64,000 bases of DNA from Helichrysum umbraculigerum (lineage: Eukaryota; Streptophyta; Magnoliopsida; Asterales; Asteraceae): NCBI GenBank assembly GCA_949592205.1, contig CATIUR010000001.1, positions 69,731,559 through 69,795,558 on the forward strand. The letters are read 5' to 3'. Below the pieces are notes generated by a model, which searched no databases, was not told the DNA's origin, and saw only the letters and a list, made by a program, of their open reading frames with translations. Position 1 is the first letter of the stretch, and the number at the start of each line of letters is the position of its first letter. Both the position numbers and the translations under genes were made by a program. This document shows, piece by piece, positions 1 to 10,781 of the stretch.

Positions 1-700
1 AAGGATGGTTCCAACACTTACACGAGGTACTAGGACGTTTTACGGCATTCCATGCCTTGCGCACTAATGCAAGTTAGGGTGTATACACCGACGACCGTTC
101 CGTAGCTTCTATGCGATTGTACTACACCAGAGGTGGTTCCAGCATTAAACTAAGTAATAGGTCCGTTTTACGGTGTTCCACACATGTTGCACATTCGGGT
201 CACTCTGAGCCCGCTTAAACTCAGTTTGTATTAAAGCGTACCCTTCTATGATATAAACCCAACCCTCACTTAATATTACCCAATAAATCCCTGATTTATT
301 CACGTTGTACTATACATTAGGTTTAGCGGTATTTCCAAAGCTTCGAAATCAGACCATGCATAGATAGCACAGATAATTAATTACCCTCAGAACAAGGTTC
401 GCGACTTCTTGTCTTATAGGGTTTTAACCGCGTTTATTGGAGGAAAGGCGATAGTTTGATGAACAGTTTATAATCATAGATGAAAGGTTAAACAGACATA
501 GTTTTCAGTTTGTAACAATTGGGAATAACATTTCCACAATGGATTGTGCCCACGACTTTCATAGCTTCCACGTTCCGTACTCCACACATTCGTGATGTTT
601 CCGGCGCTATACAAATGAAAGCCGTATTACGTTACCTCCGTTGCTTAATATCATTCCAATTGTATATTTAAATTAACATCATCCCCCATTATAACGGCTA
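1..700 (-). repeat. Inverted fragment of an Athila-type LTR
   Basis: Read on the minus strand, this stretch matches the middle of the LTR fragment at 3131-4401 and also resembles the E LTR. It has the same order of blocks: the 'gtatagcg..ggaaac' motif (plus-strand 560-611), the 'atcgcctttcctccaataaac' block near 440-455, and the 'gtgagggttgggtttatatcata' block near 240-275. It is cut by the window edge. The right border is diffuse, between about 650 and 764, and no terminal TG/CA or target duplication is visible. It could be half of an inverted pair with 3131-4401 or an independent fragment. Confidence 0.6.
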
Positions 701-1107
701 ACTACATCACAACAAACACAAAAGCTAACTACTCACTAATCATGGTAACGAATCCTAAATAACATGCATTTTCAAAATACGAATTCAACAAAAGAAGAAT
801 CGGAAAAAATGGATGAAAAATGAAGATTCTATATACACCGGAATATTCAAAAGATTCGCACGACACATCTAAAGTTCAGAGATATATTTTTGGGATTTAT
901 TTTCATCAAAGTCTTCGTTTTTGAAAAACGAATCCAACGCAAAAAGAATCAACTAAAACGGACGCATAACGAAGAAGATACGCACGAATCAAGAAACGAG
1001 CAAAAGAAAGCGAACCGGGGCGGCAGCACGGCGTACTAGGCCGGCCACCATGCCCCCACCGCCGGCCACCACCCTCCCGTCCCATTTCCACTTTTTGGTC
1101 CTTGCGT

Positions 1108-1194
1108 GTACCTGGTGCACCACCTTTACATGCTTTTTGGTACCCGGTGCACCACCTTTACGCGTTTTTTGGTACCCGGTGCACCACCTTTTCC
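1108..1194 (+). repeat. U3 tandem array, 32-bp unit, about 2.7 copies
   Basis: Three units begin at 1108, 1140 and 1172 and carry the core GTACCCGGTGCACCACC. GGTGCACC and GGTACC are palindromic. The array ends about 50 bp before the TATA box. Three other LTR families here carry unrelated arrays at the same place. Confidence 0.85.
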
Positions 1195-1244
1195 ACCTTT
1201 TTTCTAATGTGCTCCTCAAGGTGCTAAAATGAGCCAACTCTCAC

Positions 1245-1254
1245 CTATAAATAG
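1245..1254 (+). promoter_or_regulatory. LTR TATA box
   Basis: CTATAAATAG marks the core promoter of this LTR. Matching boxes occur in the other Athila-type LTRs at 9981 (F), 52888 (solo LTR) and 59041 (E). Confidence 0.7.
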
Positions 1255-1761
1255 AGGCCCTAAGCCTTCATTTTAACACACACCATTCTTAGAACAATAT
1301 ACTTCTCTTAAGATATTGCTTCTACTTTCTTTCTATTTTCTTACTAAAAATTAGTTTTAGGATAGTTTAGGAGCTTGTTTAGAATAGAAGGAAAGTGCGG
1401 AACGCATTGTAATCTTCAGTGTATGCTCGGAATTGTGTCAATTAATTCAAGTCTATTCTCTCTCGCATTTAATCCTGGTTCTTTCTATCCTTATCTATCT
1501 TAAATCCTGGTTCTTTCTATCCTTATCTATCTTAATTAATTACGTTTTTATTGATTACGCTAGATTTAGTTATTGCCATGATTAGAGAGTAGTATACTTG
1601 TTGTGTTTGTTTGCGATGTAGTTAGTCAATTATGGGATGATTTATAATTAAATATTAAAGATCAGAAGTATTGTTTTGATCATCTTATTGCATGTTCTTG
1701 TTTGATTGTTGCCTTAGGATCATCATAGTAGTAAAATATAAACGGTCTTAATCGTCGTAAA

Positions 1762-1997
1762 GTAATTTGACGGCCCCTATTCGACTGTTACTCGATATAG
1801 TACTGGAAACACTTCAAGGTGGAGTACAAATGTATGGAAGTCGAGGAACGACCGAAGGTAGTCATATTACGAAACGGTACATTATTACGAAGTAATATGA
1901 CGGCCCCTATTCGACTGTTATGCAGTATAGCGTTGGAAACACTTTAGGTGTAGCAAAAACGTGGAAGCTGTGTAATGACCGAAGGTAGTTATATTAC
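1762..1997 (+). repeat. Two tandem fold-back units in the transcribed part of the LTR
   Basis: Unit 1 (1762-1870) and unit 2 (1892-1997) each start with GTAATWTGAC and end with its near-perfect inverse GTYATATTAC. Within unit 1, TCGACT pairs with AGTCGA and GTACT pairs with AGTAC around the conserved 'ggaaacactt' block. Both units lie 500-750 bp downstream of the TATA box, so they would be transcribed. The solo LTR has both units at 53315-53552. Confidence 0.65.
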
Positions 1998-3130
1998 GGA
2001 CTAATATATATAAAATGAGAAACCTAGTTTAATTAATCTTTCTAAATAGACTTTTAAACTTTAAATTAATCTATCGCCTTTCCACCAATAAACTTGATTA
2101 CAACACCTTTTTAACGACGTCCAATTAAAAGGTAGTCAGTAATCTATGTCAATATAATTTGTCAAAGATATGAAACTATGGAACCGCAAGGCTACATGGG
2201 GGATTACCATAGGACAAGACATGGCCAAGGTTTGAAGCGGCGGAACCACTTTAAGTGAGGAGCGCTGTGGATAATTAGGGGATTTATTAGGTAGTCTTAA
2301 GCAAGGGCTGATTTAAAGTCATAAATAAACTTTTTAAATATACGAATCTGTTAGGATGACGAGGAATCGTTATATGATTCAGTTATGTCTAGTACCTTAA
2401 GATTTTGTTCCCGTTCATATGAAAATATTATTAAACCATAATTAAGATTTTGCTTATTATTCTAAATACTTTGTAATGTTACCATAACCTAGCTCCCTGT
2501 GTGACATGCTAATGAGATTTTAATTAATAGGGAATCTAGTGTTTACATCACAAGTATCTAAGAGTAACAATTAACAAACATCTTTTAAAACAGTTTCTCC
2601 AAACATCATCCCATAACTTAATTAACGAATCTCAGCAAACACTATCTTTATTTTATTTGCTTTATGTTTTATTTTAATTTCGCTTTTATTTCTTTACTTG
2701 CCTAAGTTAGTTAATAGAAAAACCAAAACTCCCCCACTATTTTATAAACCCTTCACTAGTTTGAAAGCCCTCATCTACCACGCCTTAGTTTCAATTTTGT
2801 CGGTTTGAAGAACGACTCTAGGTCATACCTACCACTTGCTCGCCCTTAGGATTAGCATAGTTAGGGAAAAATTAGGCCCCGCAATTACAAATTTAAAACA
2901 TCCACTGATCGCCGTCGCCAGTAGCCGGTGCAATGACAAAGGGTAAGTAAAAATCCTTACCGACCGCTGGTGGCGCATCAATTAGGGTTTTAGGTAGTTA
3001 GTTCTTGGTTAATATTTTACCTAGACTAACGGAGGGGCTACTTTTGTAATAGTGTAGGAAATATTCTGAGGGGCTTATTTGTAATATTGTCAAAGATATG
3101 GCGGAGGTTCCGTTCGTGTATTCTTTCAAC

Positions 3131-4401
3131 ATTATTCTATCCACGCGTTAATCTACGGTTACTTCTTTCCTTTTCTATTATGATGATTGCTATTATTGTT
3201 ATGATAGATTTAGGATTGTTTGCCATGCGTAGTGAGTAGTTCTATTATGTTCTTGTTGTGATATAGTTAGCTTATATATGTTAGGGGTGATGTTACTTTA
3301 AATACACAAATGAAAACCGGTGTACTATTAACTTTGTATTTATGAATTTCTAAACCAAAATCGCCTTTCCTCCAATAAACGTGGTTAGAACCTGTATGAC
3401 AAGGAGTCGCGAACCTTGATCAACCGGTAACTACCTATCTATGTTTTCAAATATAAACATGGTCTGAATTGTGTAGCTGTGGAAATACTATCAAACTTAT
3501 CGTATAGTACACCGTGAATCAATCAGGGATTTATTGGGATATGTTTAAATAGTGAGGGTTGGGTTTATATCATAGATGGTCAAACTTTAATACAAACTTA
3601 GTTAAACTAGTCTAGAGTGACCGTAAAGTATGTGGCACCAGAAAGACCATAAATCAGCACAGTACTTCGTATAGCGTTGGAAACACTTCAAGTGGAGTAC
3701 AAATACGTGGAAGCTAAGGAACTGCCGTCGGTTGAAGACTGTGTTACATCATGGTTGAACCACACAGCTCTGGACTAAACAAAGACCATTAATACAAAGT
3801 TAGCAGTCACCAAACCAAGTCTTAATCTTAAATGCCTTGCCTAGCCTTTGTATCCTCGTAGTGTTAAGAACGGTCGGAACTTTTTGTGGGTCTGTTACTC
3901 TATCTCATGCACCCTGGAATACCATTCTAAAAAGGGTCACTATTCCACCATATGGAAAGTGTTGAAGAGTTGAGCAGCCTCCTCTGATCAGAATCACCAT
4001 AACCTAGCAACCCAGTGACATACTGTCTGAGAAATCAGACAGTAGGGTGTTAGTGTTTACACTACGAATACTCAGGCAAAAGCCAGACACAAATCTTTAA
4101 AAGACGTTTTCATACACAAACCCTAGACATCACCCCATAACATAAGCTAACGAAATCATAGCAAGCACTATCCTCCATTACTGATTAAACCTAAAACCAA
4201 ATCAAAACTCTTTTCAAAAAACCCATCACTAAATTGAATAGTTTGTCTTGACAACTCCGCTTCACAATACGATTGATCTTAAGGACGACCCTGAGTTATA
4301 CTTGCCTCTGTAAGTAGAATTTAGGTCCCCAGCTTTTATAAATTTAAAACTCATCACCGTTGCTGTCCCGTTGTGAGAACGACCGTTTCGGGACGCAACA
4401 G
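3131..4401 (+). repeat. Athila-type LTR fragment, 3' part
   Basis: The middle and 3' end of another LTR family related to the E LTR. It has the 'tgccatgcgtagtgagtag' block, the 'gtatagcgttggaaacact' motif (3655-3720), and a 3' end '..acgcaaca' preceded by 'ataaatttaaaac', as in other LTR ends here. No primer binding site follows. At 4402 the sequence passes directly into RT coding sequence, so either this is a piece of an insertion in F's pol or the 5' part of F is deleted. The ~150 bp at 2981-3130 between the two LTR fragments show nothing recognisable. Confidence 0.65.
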
Positions 4402-5338
4402 GGCACCGCATATCAAAAGCTGGAATTGAAGTTGGCAAAGCTAAAGTTGAAACTATCTCAAAACTTCCTCCACCGACTTCTGTTAAAACCACTCGAAGTT
4501 TTATAGATCATGCTGATTCTACCGTCGTTTCATCAAGGATTTCTCCAAGATCTCTCGGCCTATGACTCATATTCTCGAAAAAGATACTCCGTTTGCCTTT
4601 ACAGATGAATGTTTCAAAGCTTTTAACTATTTAAAAGATCAGCTTGTACATGCACCAATAATGATTGCCCCAGATTGGAGCCTTCCATTTGAGATCATGT
4701 GCGACGCTTGTGATTTTGCAGTTGGACCTGTACTGGGACAGAGGAAAGATAAGCACTTTTAACCAATATACTATGCTAGCAAGACGCTCACAGATGCTCA
4801 ATAAAATTACACAACCACAGAAAAGAAGCTGCTTGCAGTAGTATTTGCTTTCGATAAATTTCGTTCCTATCTTATGTTGTCCAAAACTATTGTCTATACA
4901 GATCATTCAGCCTTGAAGTATCTTTTCAAAAAGCAAGATGCAAAGCCTAGACTGGTAAGATGGATTCTACTCCTACAAGAATTCGACATTGAGATCAGAG
5001 ATAAGAAGGGAGCATAAAACATTGCAGCAGATCATCTAAGCCGATTAGAAAATCCTACACTTGAGTAGCTTGATGAAAAGGATATTCAAGACCAGTTTTC
5101 CAAAGAACAACTCATGAACATCGGCAAATATCATCAAGGATTCCCATCCAAAGATCCTTGGTATGCTGATCATGCTAATTACCTGGTGGGAAAAATAATA
5201 CCAAAAGGAATGCCGACATCTCAGAGACGAAGATTCTTCAGCGATATAAAAAAAAACTATTGGGACAATCCTTTCCTTTTTAAGTTTTGCCCTGATCAGA
5301 TCATTAGAAGATGTGTCGATGGGAAGGAAGCAGAATAA
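4402..5338 (+). pseudogene. Element F pol remnant: RT C-terminus and RNase H
   Basis: One reading frame (positions = 2 mod 3) gives Athila-type Ty3/gypsy sequence: the RT connection 'GHRISKAGIEVGKAKV' just after 4402, then RNase H with 'FEIMCDACDFAVGPVLGQ' near 4690 and 'TIVYTDHSALKYLF' near 4890. A frameshift near 4500-4560 and in-frame stops near 4760, 4801, 5016, 5066 and 5336 make it non-functional. The N-terminal RT, protease and gag are absent because LTR sequence abuts the frame at 4401. It continues in the same frame into the integrase. Confidence 0.85.
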
Positions 5339-6430
5339 ATCCTTCGACAAAGCCACCATGGACCTACAGGAGGACATCACGCAGTTAATCTAACAGCACG
5401 AAAGGTGTATGATTCTTACTTTTTATGGCCATCCATCTATCGAGATACTTATGACCTGGTGAAACGCTGCGACATTTGCCAAAGACAAGGCAATGTCTCA
5501 GCAAGGAACGAAATGCCACTCACTAATATCCAGGCTTGTGAGATCTTTGATATCTGGGGGTTAGATTTCATGGGACCCTTTCCTAAGTCTAATGGAAAAG
5601 AGTACATCCTAGTTGCTGTCGATTATGTCTCCAGATGGGCCAAAGCACAAGCTTTCCCGACAAATGATGCCAGAGTAGTGACAAAGTTTCTCAAACAACT
5701 ATTCTGTCGATTCGGAACTCCAAGAGCTATAATAAGTGATCGTGGGACTCACTTTTGCAACACCCACTTCATGAGGGTAATGCAACAATATGGCGTCACT
5801 CACAAGATGTCCACAGCTTATCATCCACAAACAAATGGACAAGCTGAGATCACAAACAGAGCTTTAAAGAGAATCTTGGAGCGAACAGTCGGAAATCATG
5901 GGGATAAGTGGGCTGACAAATTAGACGATGCGTTGTGGGCATTCAGAACTGCTTACAAAACACCCTTAGGAACCACACCATATCGTCTAGTTTATGGCAA
6001 GGCATGTCACCTACCAGTGGAGTTGAAATACAAAGTATACTGGGCGCTGAAGAACTGCAATCTGGACACTTCAGTAAAAGGTTCCCATCGGAAAATGCAA
6101 CTAAATGAATTGGCCGAATTAAGAAATCAAGCATATGAAAGCTCCTTGAACTACAAAGACAGAACCAAGAGGATTCATGATTCCAAACTTAAACTCTCAA
6201 GGTTCAAACCAGGAGATAAGGTGCTTCTCTTCATTTCGCGCTTCAAAAAGTTCTCTGGAAAGTTCAAGATCAGGTGGACCGGACCATTCACGATTTCAAA
6301 GGTATTTCCTTATGGTGCAGTCGAACTCGAATCTCCCGAAGGTAATTTTAAGGTAAATGGTCATCGGTTAAAGCATTACATCAAAGACTTCCCCATTCGT
6401 GAGGATGTCTTTATCTTCGAACCACCATGA
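5339..6430 (+). CDS. Element F integrase (Athila-type Ty3/gypsy), open segment
   Basis: Open in the same frame as the upstream RNase H remnant. It shows part of the HHCC zinc-binding region ('HHGPTGGHHA' then 'CDICQRQG'), the core with D in 'WGLDFMGPFP', D in 'IISDRGTHF' and E in 'NGQAEITNRALKR', and the C-terminal segment 'FKIRWTGPFTI..VNGHRLKHY'. There is no chromodomain, as expected for Athila/Tat. Integrase joins cDNA ends to the target. The domain looks intact, but it has no working upstream polyprotein and could not be expressed as in a live element. Confidence 0.85.
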   Translation: MLRQSHHGPTGGHHAVNLTARKVYDSYFLWPSIYRDTYDLVKRCDICQRQGNVSARNEMPLTNIQACEIFDIWGLDFMGPFPKSNGKEYILVAVDYVSRWAKAQAFPTNDARVVTKFLKQLFCRFGTPRAIISDRGTHFCNTHFMRVMQQYGVTHKMSTAYHPQTNGQAEITNRALKRILERTVGNHGDKWADKLDDALWAFRTAYKTPLGTTPYRLVYGKACHLPVELKYKVYWALKNCNLDTSVKGSHRKMQLNELAELRNQAYESSLNYKDRTKRIHDSKLKLSRFKPGDKVLLFISRFKKFSGKFKIRWTGPFTISKVFPYGAVELESPEGNFKVNGHRLKHYIKDFPIREDVFIFEPP

Positions 6431-6449
6431 GTCAGCCAGAAAGGTACAA

Positions 6450-6493
6450 GAGTCGAGCTAAAAGACTCGCTAAACAAAGCGCTCTTGGAAGGC
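6450..6493 (+). other. Post-pol hairpin plus AAACAAAGCGCT motif
   Basis: Short arms GAGTC/GACTC around an 8-base loop are followed by TAAACAAAGCGCT and a purine-rich 'ggaaggca'. The same arrangement follows the unknown ORF of element E at about 62345-62388. From memory this phrase recurs downstream of integrase in Athila-type elements. Its function is not known to me. Confidence 0.6.
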
Positions 6494-6503
6494 ACTTACC
6501 TAG

Positions 6504-6595
6504 TTTATTTCTTAGTTTATTTTTAATCTTGTATTGTTATCTTACTTTTACCGTCCTTTTTATTTCTTAGTTTATTTTTAATCTAGTATTGTTAT
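6504..6595 (+). repeat. Tandem duplication of 38 bp
   Basis: 6504-6541 and 6558-6595 are nearly identical (one difference), separated by 16 bp. This looks like a local duplication in the non-coding stretch after F's integrase. Confidence 0.75.
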
Positions 6596-6715
6596 CACTT
6601 ACCTAATATATGCAGGCTTGCGACTTATCAGACAATCAAAATAGCTTGATTCGAAATAAGTTTTATTTATACAAATGCAAAAGTTCAGATGACATGTCAT
6701 CTGTCCTTTTAGCAT

Positions 6716-7402
6716 TTGTTCACTTTCTATCAGCATTACTTGTTTTATGTTTATTTCAAGATCGACGCTCGGATCGAGACTGAGGATCATGGTGCTGAGA
6801 GGCAACCTAGACAGAGGAGACGACACAGACCCAGACAGAGGAGACACCCCAGGCGCATGAGAACTTTACCTGCTATCCCTGAGGAAGGACTTGTCGATGT
6901 TCAGCTAGAGCATGAGGAGGAGGCCACATCACCTGCAGCGCAGCCTGTGCCATCACAGACTACTCTAGCGATCAGACAACCACCTACTCTTGAGTATGGC
7001 ATTACCATGTATGATCCCGCTGCTACTTGGGCCATGTTCCAGACCTTCACTGCACATCATCAGATCCTTTCAGCTTTGTGTGAGATAGCCAGGTTACCGA
7101 GGCCTGCGGGACCACCTTTCAGGTTGGGACCAGACCCAGGACCATCTCGACCACCATGGTCTTTCTTCCCTCCTGCTGGATCTTTTGTTGGACCTGATGC
7201 TGTACCATCTACTGGACACCCTACTGCTCCTGCTGCTGAGCCTGCTGCCTCTGGGACCTCTACATCAATGGACCCAGTTCTTCGTGAGCAGCTTTGTGCC
7301 ATGCTTGATGTTTCCAGCCCAGCTCCTGCACCAATCTTTGACAGGACAGCAGAGGATGAGTTTGACCCTAAGAGCGATAACTTGCTAGATGATGATTATT
7401 AG
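6716..7402 (+). CDS. Element F 3' ORF, Arg- and Pro-rich protein of unknown function
   Basis: A 228-codon frame between integrase and the 3' LTR, where Athila-type elements carry a third ('env-like') gene. The first ~15 residues look like translated leader. The coding part may begin after a possible splice acceptor 'tttatttcaag' ending at 6760. Visible features are an Arg-rich run (residues ~28-48, repeated QRRRH/RQRR), an acidic patch, a Pro/Ala/Gly-rich middle and an acidic C-terminus ending DDDY. There is no signal peptide or membrane segment, so nothing supports an envelope role. It is noticeably more GC-rich than its surroundings. I do not recognise a domain. Confidence 0.5.
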   Translation: MFTFYQHYLFYVYFKIDARIETEDHGAERQPRQRRRHRPRQRRHPRRMRTLPAIPEEGLVDVQLEHEEEATSPAAQPVPSQTTLAIRQPPTLEYGITMYDPAATWAMFQTFTAHHQILSALCEIARLPRPAGPPFRLGPDPGPSRPPWSFFPPAGSFVGPDAVPSTGHPTAPAAEPAASGTSTSMDPVLREQLCAMLDVSSPAPAPIFDRTAEDEFDPKSDNLLDDDY

Positions 7403-9254
7403 TTTACTTTATCTTTATTTTATCTTTATCTCGTGTTATTACTCTGTACTTATGTTTTGACTACTAAGACGTGATACTCTGATGAGGTTATGATTACTGC
7501 AGAACTAGCTTCGTATTGAATGGCTGATCTTAAACTTCTGAAATCATTTACACCACTTCTGCACGAACCTGGTCCAACTCCAGTAATCATCATTTATAGG
7601 GAAGTTCCTTTTCAGTATTTTCATTTCATATACTTGCAATGACCCCCATTTAAACTCTAAGTGTGGGATTAGCAACCCCATTCTTAGAGAATACTTGAAA
7701 CTAAAAATTGTTCAATAAAATTAATAAAACCCTAAGTGTGGGATTCACCCTACTTAGTGGCAAAACATTGAAGACAATGTTTATTTTAAGTGTGGGATAG
7801 CAATATACCTTACTTCGTATAATGGGCTTAAATTTTTACAAAAATGTCCTCAATTTTTCAACTTGCACTCACATGAAGCCAATAAGTCATTACTTTACCC
7901 TAAACTTTCAAGACAATTTTTGAGTCAAGAATATATGAAAGACTACGAAAATTTTCAAATAACTCAAAAGTTAGCAGAAAGAGGTGGAATCAGGTCAGAT
8001 TCCAACTTTTTCTAATGAAAGTCTAAGAGGGGCATCACATGACTGGGCACATACAACCCTATAAACTTGCGGTGAGGTAACTTGATCCTAATAGCATTCA
8101 TTTTTAATGCTTCACTTTTCGTTTGTTGTGTGTGGCCGGTGCATGCATTTTGAATTAGAACTTGCTCCTGACATGCGTTTCGAGACCATATTGACAGGTG
8201 CCATACGTGGCATAGGTGCAATTAGATGACCTGGACATTTTTAGGAATAACCCCTTTTCTCATATCTTTTCAAGCCAACCCTTTCCGACACTTTTTGTGT
8301 TGAAGATCCCTTAAAAAACCCTGTTGAGCCTAAGCCTATTCGTTTCTTTCAAAACCCTAAAACCACATTTTTCACCCAAAACGTCTTGATAAAAGAAATT
8401 TCTGGGGAAGTGAGAAACCACTATTTGGATGTCCTTAGCCACTCGAGCAATTGCTCTCTCAAGTCATAAATTCCAGGTGACGAATTCCAAAAGAAGAATA
8501 TCAAAAATCACATGAAGCTCCCAAAAGAATCATTCATGGAGCCGTTAAAATTATCTTGAAGAAGTTGCAAAAGCAAAAAGATGATGAGACATCTAAAAAA
8601 AAAGCAAAAGAAAGAAAAGAAGAAAAAGAAAATAAAAATAGAAAAAGATGTCTCGAGAAAACAACAAAAAGAAAGAATAAGAGATCCAAGGAAGTTCAAG
8701 AATCTCCAAAAAGAAGAAATTCTCGGTGGATTCCCCTTTCTATAGGATTCAGTCAAATAAAAGTTTCTCACAACCTTAATAGTTTCTGCAGTCAAGATCA
8801 GTCCTTCAAAAAATACCCATATCACCATACCTTACCCTTTTAAAATATTCCCTTTTCACCCCCAAAAATACAGCCAATCAAATGTCCTGGGATAATTAGT
8901 GTTGTCCCTGTCTAAGTGGTGGAGATTCGATTCTCGATCAAGCCTATAACGATGAATGTTGCACGACTGGTATTATGAGCGATTTCATTTGATCTAGATT
9001 GATAGGAAACCCGATACACTTGTGTGAATTGAGTGACCACCTGGTGAGGAATCGCCCAGTCGTGTATATTCCAAATCACAAGAATTGAAAGCATGCTTAA
9101 GATGATCATTCTGAAAAGTTGGATATGACATGTGCATACCTCATATGTTACACCCAAGGGATTATTTGATTATATTCATGTTTTTACTTATATTTACGAT
9201 TCTCGAAAAATCATCTTTTTATAAAAAGTTTCTGGGTATAGTTGACAGGTGGAA
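7403..9254 (+). other. Non-coding 3' region of element F
   Basis: No credible gene. It holds three copies of CTAAGTGTGGGAT or close variants (7655-7670, 7730-7745, 7786-7799). A perfect hairpin lies just before the third (8-bp arms 7763-7770 and 7775-7782, loop AAGA). An A-rich stretch at 8570-8650 is flanked by inverted GAGACATCT/AGATGTCTC, and an inverted pair CACGACTGG/CCAGTCGTG lies near 8960 and 9055. The frame 8556-8843 is low-complexity Lys/Glu from the A-rich tract and I do not call it a gene. Confidence 0.6.
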
Positions 9255-9292
9255 TTGCTTGAGGACAAGCAAAACTCTAAGTGTGGGATATT
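9255..9292 (+). other. Element F hairpin and polypurine tract
   Basis: A 7-bp perfect hairpin (9255-9261 with 9266-9272, loop AGGA) is followed by CTAAGTGTGGGATATT, which ends exactly at the LTR start. The polypurine tract primes plus-strand DNA synthesis. Element A has the same arrangement at 47147-47185. Confidence 0.8.
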
Positions 9293-9824
9293 TGATGTAG
9301 CGCAAAAAGTCACGTTTGTACCTACATTATTTACTCCATATTTAGGCCTTTTATAGCAAAAACATTCTTAAAACATCATTATTCATCACATTTTGTTATA
9401 AAGGTGAAAACTTGATAGACTTTCCAAAACTATACGAAAAGGGCTGAAAATACTTTGAAATGGGCACCAAATTGAGTCATACCTTAAATCTACTCTAAAC
9501 TCCATACCAAGGCCTCACAATTATCTTATTTTGTAGCTATGAAGATTATGAGAACGTGGATATAAGGATTGCTCAAGATGGATCAAGTTTGAGAAAGTTA
9601 TGCACGAAACAGTACAACCGAAGACTACGAGATGTACTCTAGACACGCCTGGGCTCCACACATCTAATTTCTACCAAATTGGCATCATTATAAGCATAAC
9701 GGAATTACGATACCGTAGGCGAAAGAATCAAGTCAAACAGACGCGAAACGAAGAAGATACGGCCTTCTGAAGCAACGCAAAAAGTCGAAAACATCACACG
9801 GGGCAGCACACGGCCTGCCTACAG

Positions 9825-9900
9825 CCGTGTACGGCCTATAGGTATCCGTGTATGGCCCTAATATGGCCGTTTATGGCCTCATCAATCCGTGTACGACCTG
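9825..9900 (+). repeat. U3 array of CCGTGTACGGCCT-like units in F LTR
   Basis: About five degenerate copies of CCGTNTAYGRCCT, each close to palindromic, about 80 bp before the TATA box. This is the position where the other Athila-type LTRs carry different arrays. Confidence 0.7.
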
Positions 9901-9980
9901 ACCCCCCATGTGCTCTCGTTTTGCTTCGATTGCTTGTACGGTGGTGCTTGTGGACTTGTACACTTGATACCTTGGCTCCC

Positions 9981-9990
9981 CTATAAATAG
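9981..9990 (+). promoter_or_regulatory. TATA box of F LTR
   Basis: CTATAAATAG, followed by pyrimidine-rich leader with CT repeats (10046-10110). Confidence 0.7.
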
Positions 9991-10776
9991 ATGGCCTCAT
10001 TTCATCATTTCACATACCCTTCCACACTTCTCTTCTTCATTTCTCACACACACTCTCTCTCTCTCTCTCTTTCATTTTCTCTCTCTAGAGTCTCTCTCTA
10101 GCTTTCTCTCTCTAGAGTTAAGCTAGTAGACGAGCTAGGTTAGCGTAGCGGTAGTTGTAGCATTTGTACGGAGTCACTCCAAGACTTTGGGTCACGAGGA
10201 TTTGTCTGTAATACTTATTCAGGTTTTAATTATATCTCTCTTCTTTATTTCGTAAATATGATGTGCTTATATTATGTGTGCGCTGTATTGCTTGCTAGAG
10301 ATGCCATGCTAGGTTAGACAAATTTGTGTTTACTATGATAATGGTTATGTTTAAGTAGTTATGATTTTGTAACATGCCGTTACTCTGCCTGTATGAATTT
10401 AAGCTGTATCTGAATTTATGAACTGAATCTCTATTGTTTACCTATCCAACTTATGTTGTGGTTAGAAACTTCCTGCTAAGACCTGGCCATTTATTAGTAG
10501 TACGTCCTCTACCTATTCTATGTATGATGAAACATTTGAATTCGACATGGCTGTATTCTCTAGATTGAAACTATATCACAAGAGATGCGGAGCATAGGAT
10601 TAGAGATAGGTTAGATTCAAGCTTATATGTTAAATATCTTTGAGAGACCTTTCGGGATATTTATGATCCAATCATTTGGTTATATGAAATGTATGAATTA
10701 GGAGTAGTTATCTGTGTGCCTTGCTATTGCATGTTCTTTTTTGATTGTTGCCTTAGGAATGCTGCATGCTAGAACT

Positions 10777-10781
10777 GTCTC
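10777..10781 (+). other. Target-site duplication of element A (GTCTC)
   Basis: GTCTC immediately left of the A 5' LTR is repeated at 49090-49094 immediately right of the 3' LTR. This shows that the two LTRs, 36 kb apart, belong to one insertion. Confidence 0.93.

Larger units (their letters stand above)
765..2980 (+). repeat. 5'-truncated Athila-type LTR (same family as solo LTR 52122-54503)
   Basis: This stretch aligns along its length with the complete solo LTR at 52122-54503, starting about 250 bp inside it. Shared parts are a GC-rich block at about 1010-1080, a 32-bp repeat array, a TATA box, the 'cctggttctttctatcc' block (tandemly duplicated here at about 1466-1530), a duplicated fold-back unit, and the end 'gcgcatca' at 2980. 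The first ~250 bp are missing, so there is no target duplication. Short reading frames at 906-1237 come from the repeats and are not genes. Confidence 0.8.
9293..10781 (+). repeat. Element F 3' LTR, first part (interrupted by element A)
   Basis: Starts TGATGTAGCGCAAAAAGTCACG directly after the polypurine tract. It contains a U3 repeat array, a TATA box (9981-9990) and CT-rich leader (10045-10110). It is interrupted at 10781 by element A and resumes at 49095. The resumed part ends at about 49633, giving an LTR of about 2.0 kb. Confidence 0.85.

Noticed and set aside
906..1237. Overlapping short reading frames on both strands
   Set aside because: They are translations of the GC-rich block and U3 repeat array of an LTR; similar accidental frames occur at 52476-52803 in the solo LTR.
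8556..8843. Lys/Glu-rich 95-codon frame
   Set aside because: Low-complexity translation of an A-rich tract in F's 3' non-coding region; an antisense frame overlaps it equally well.
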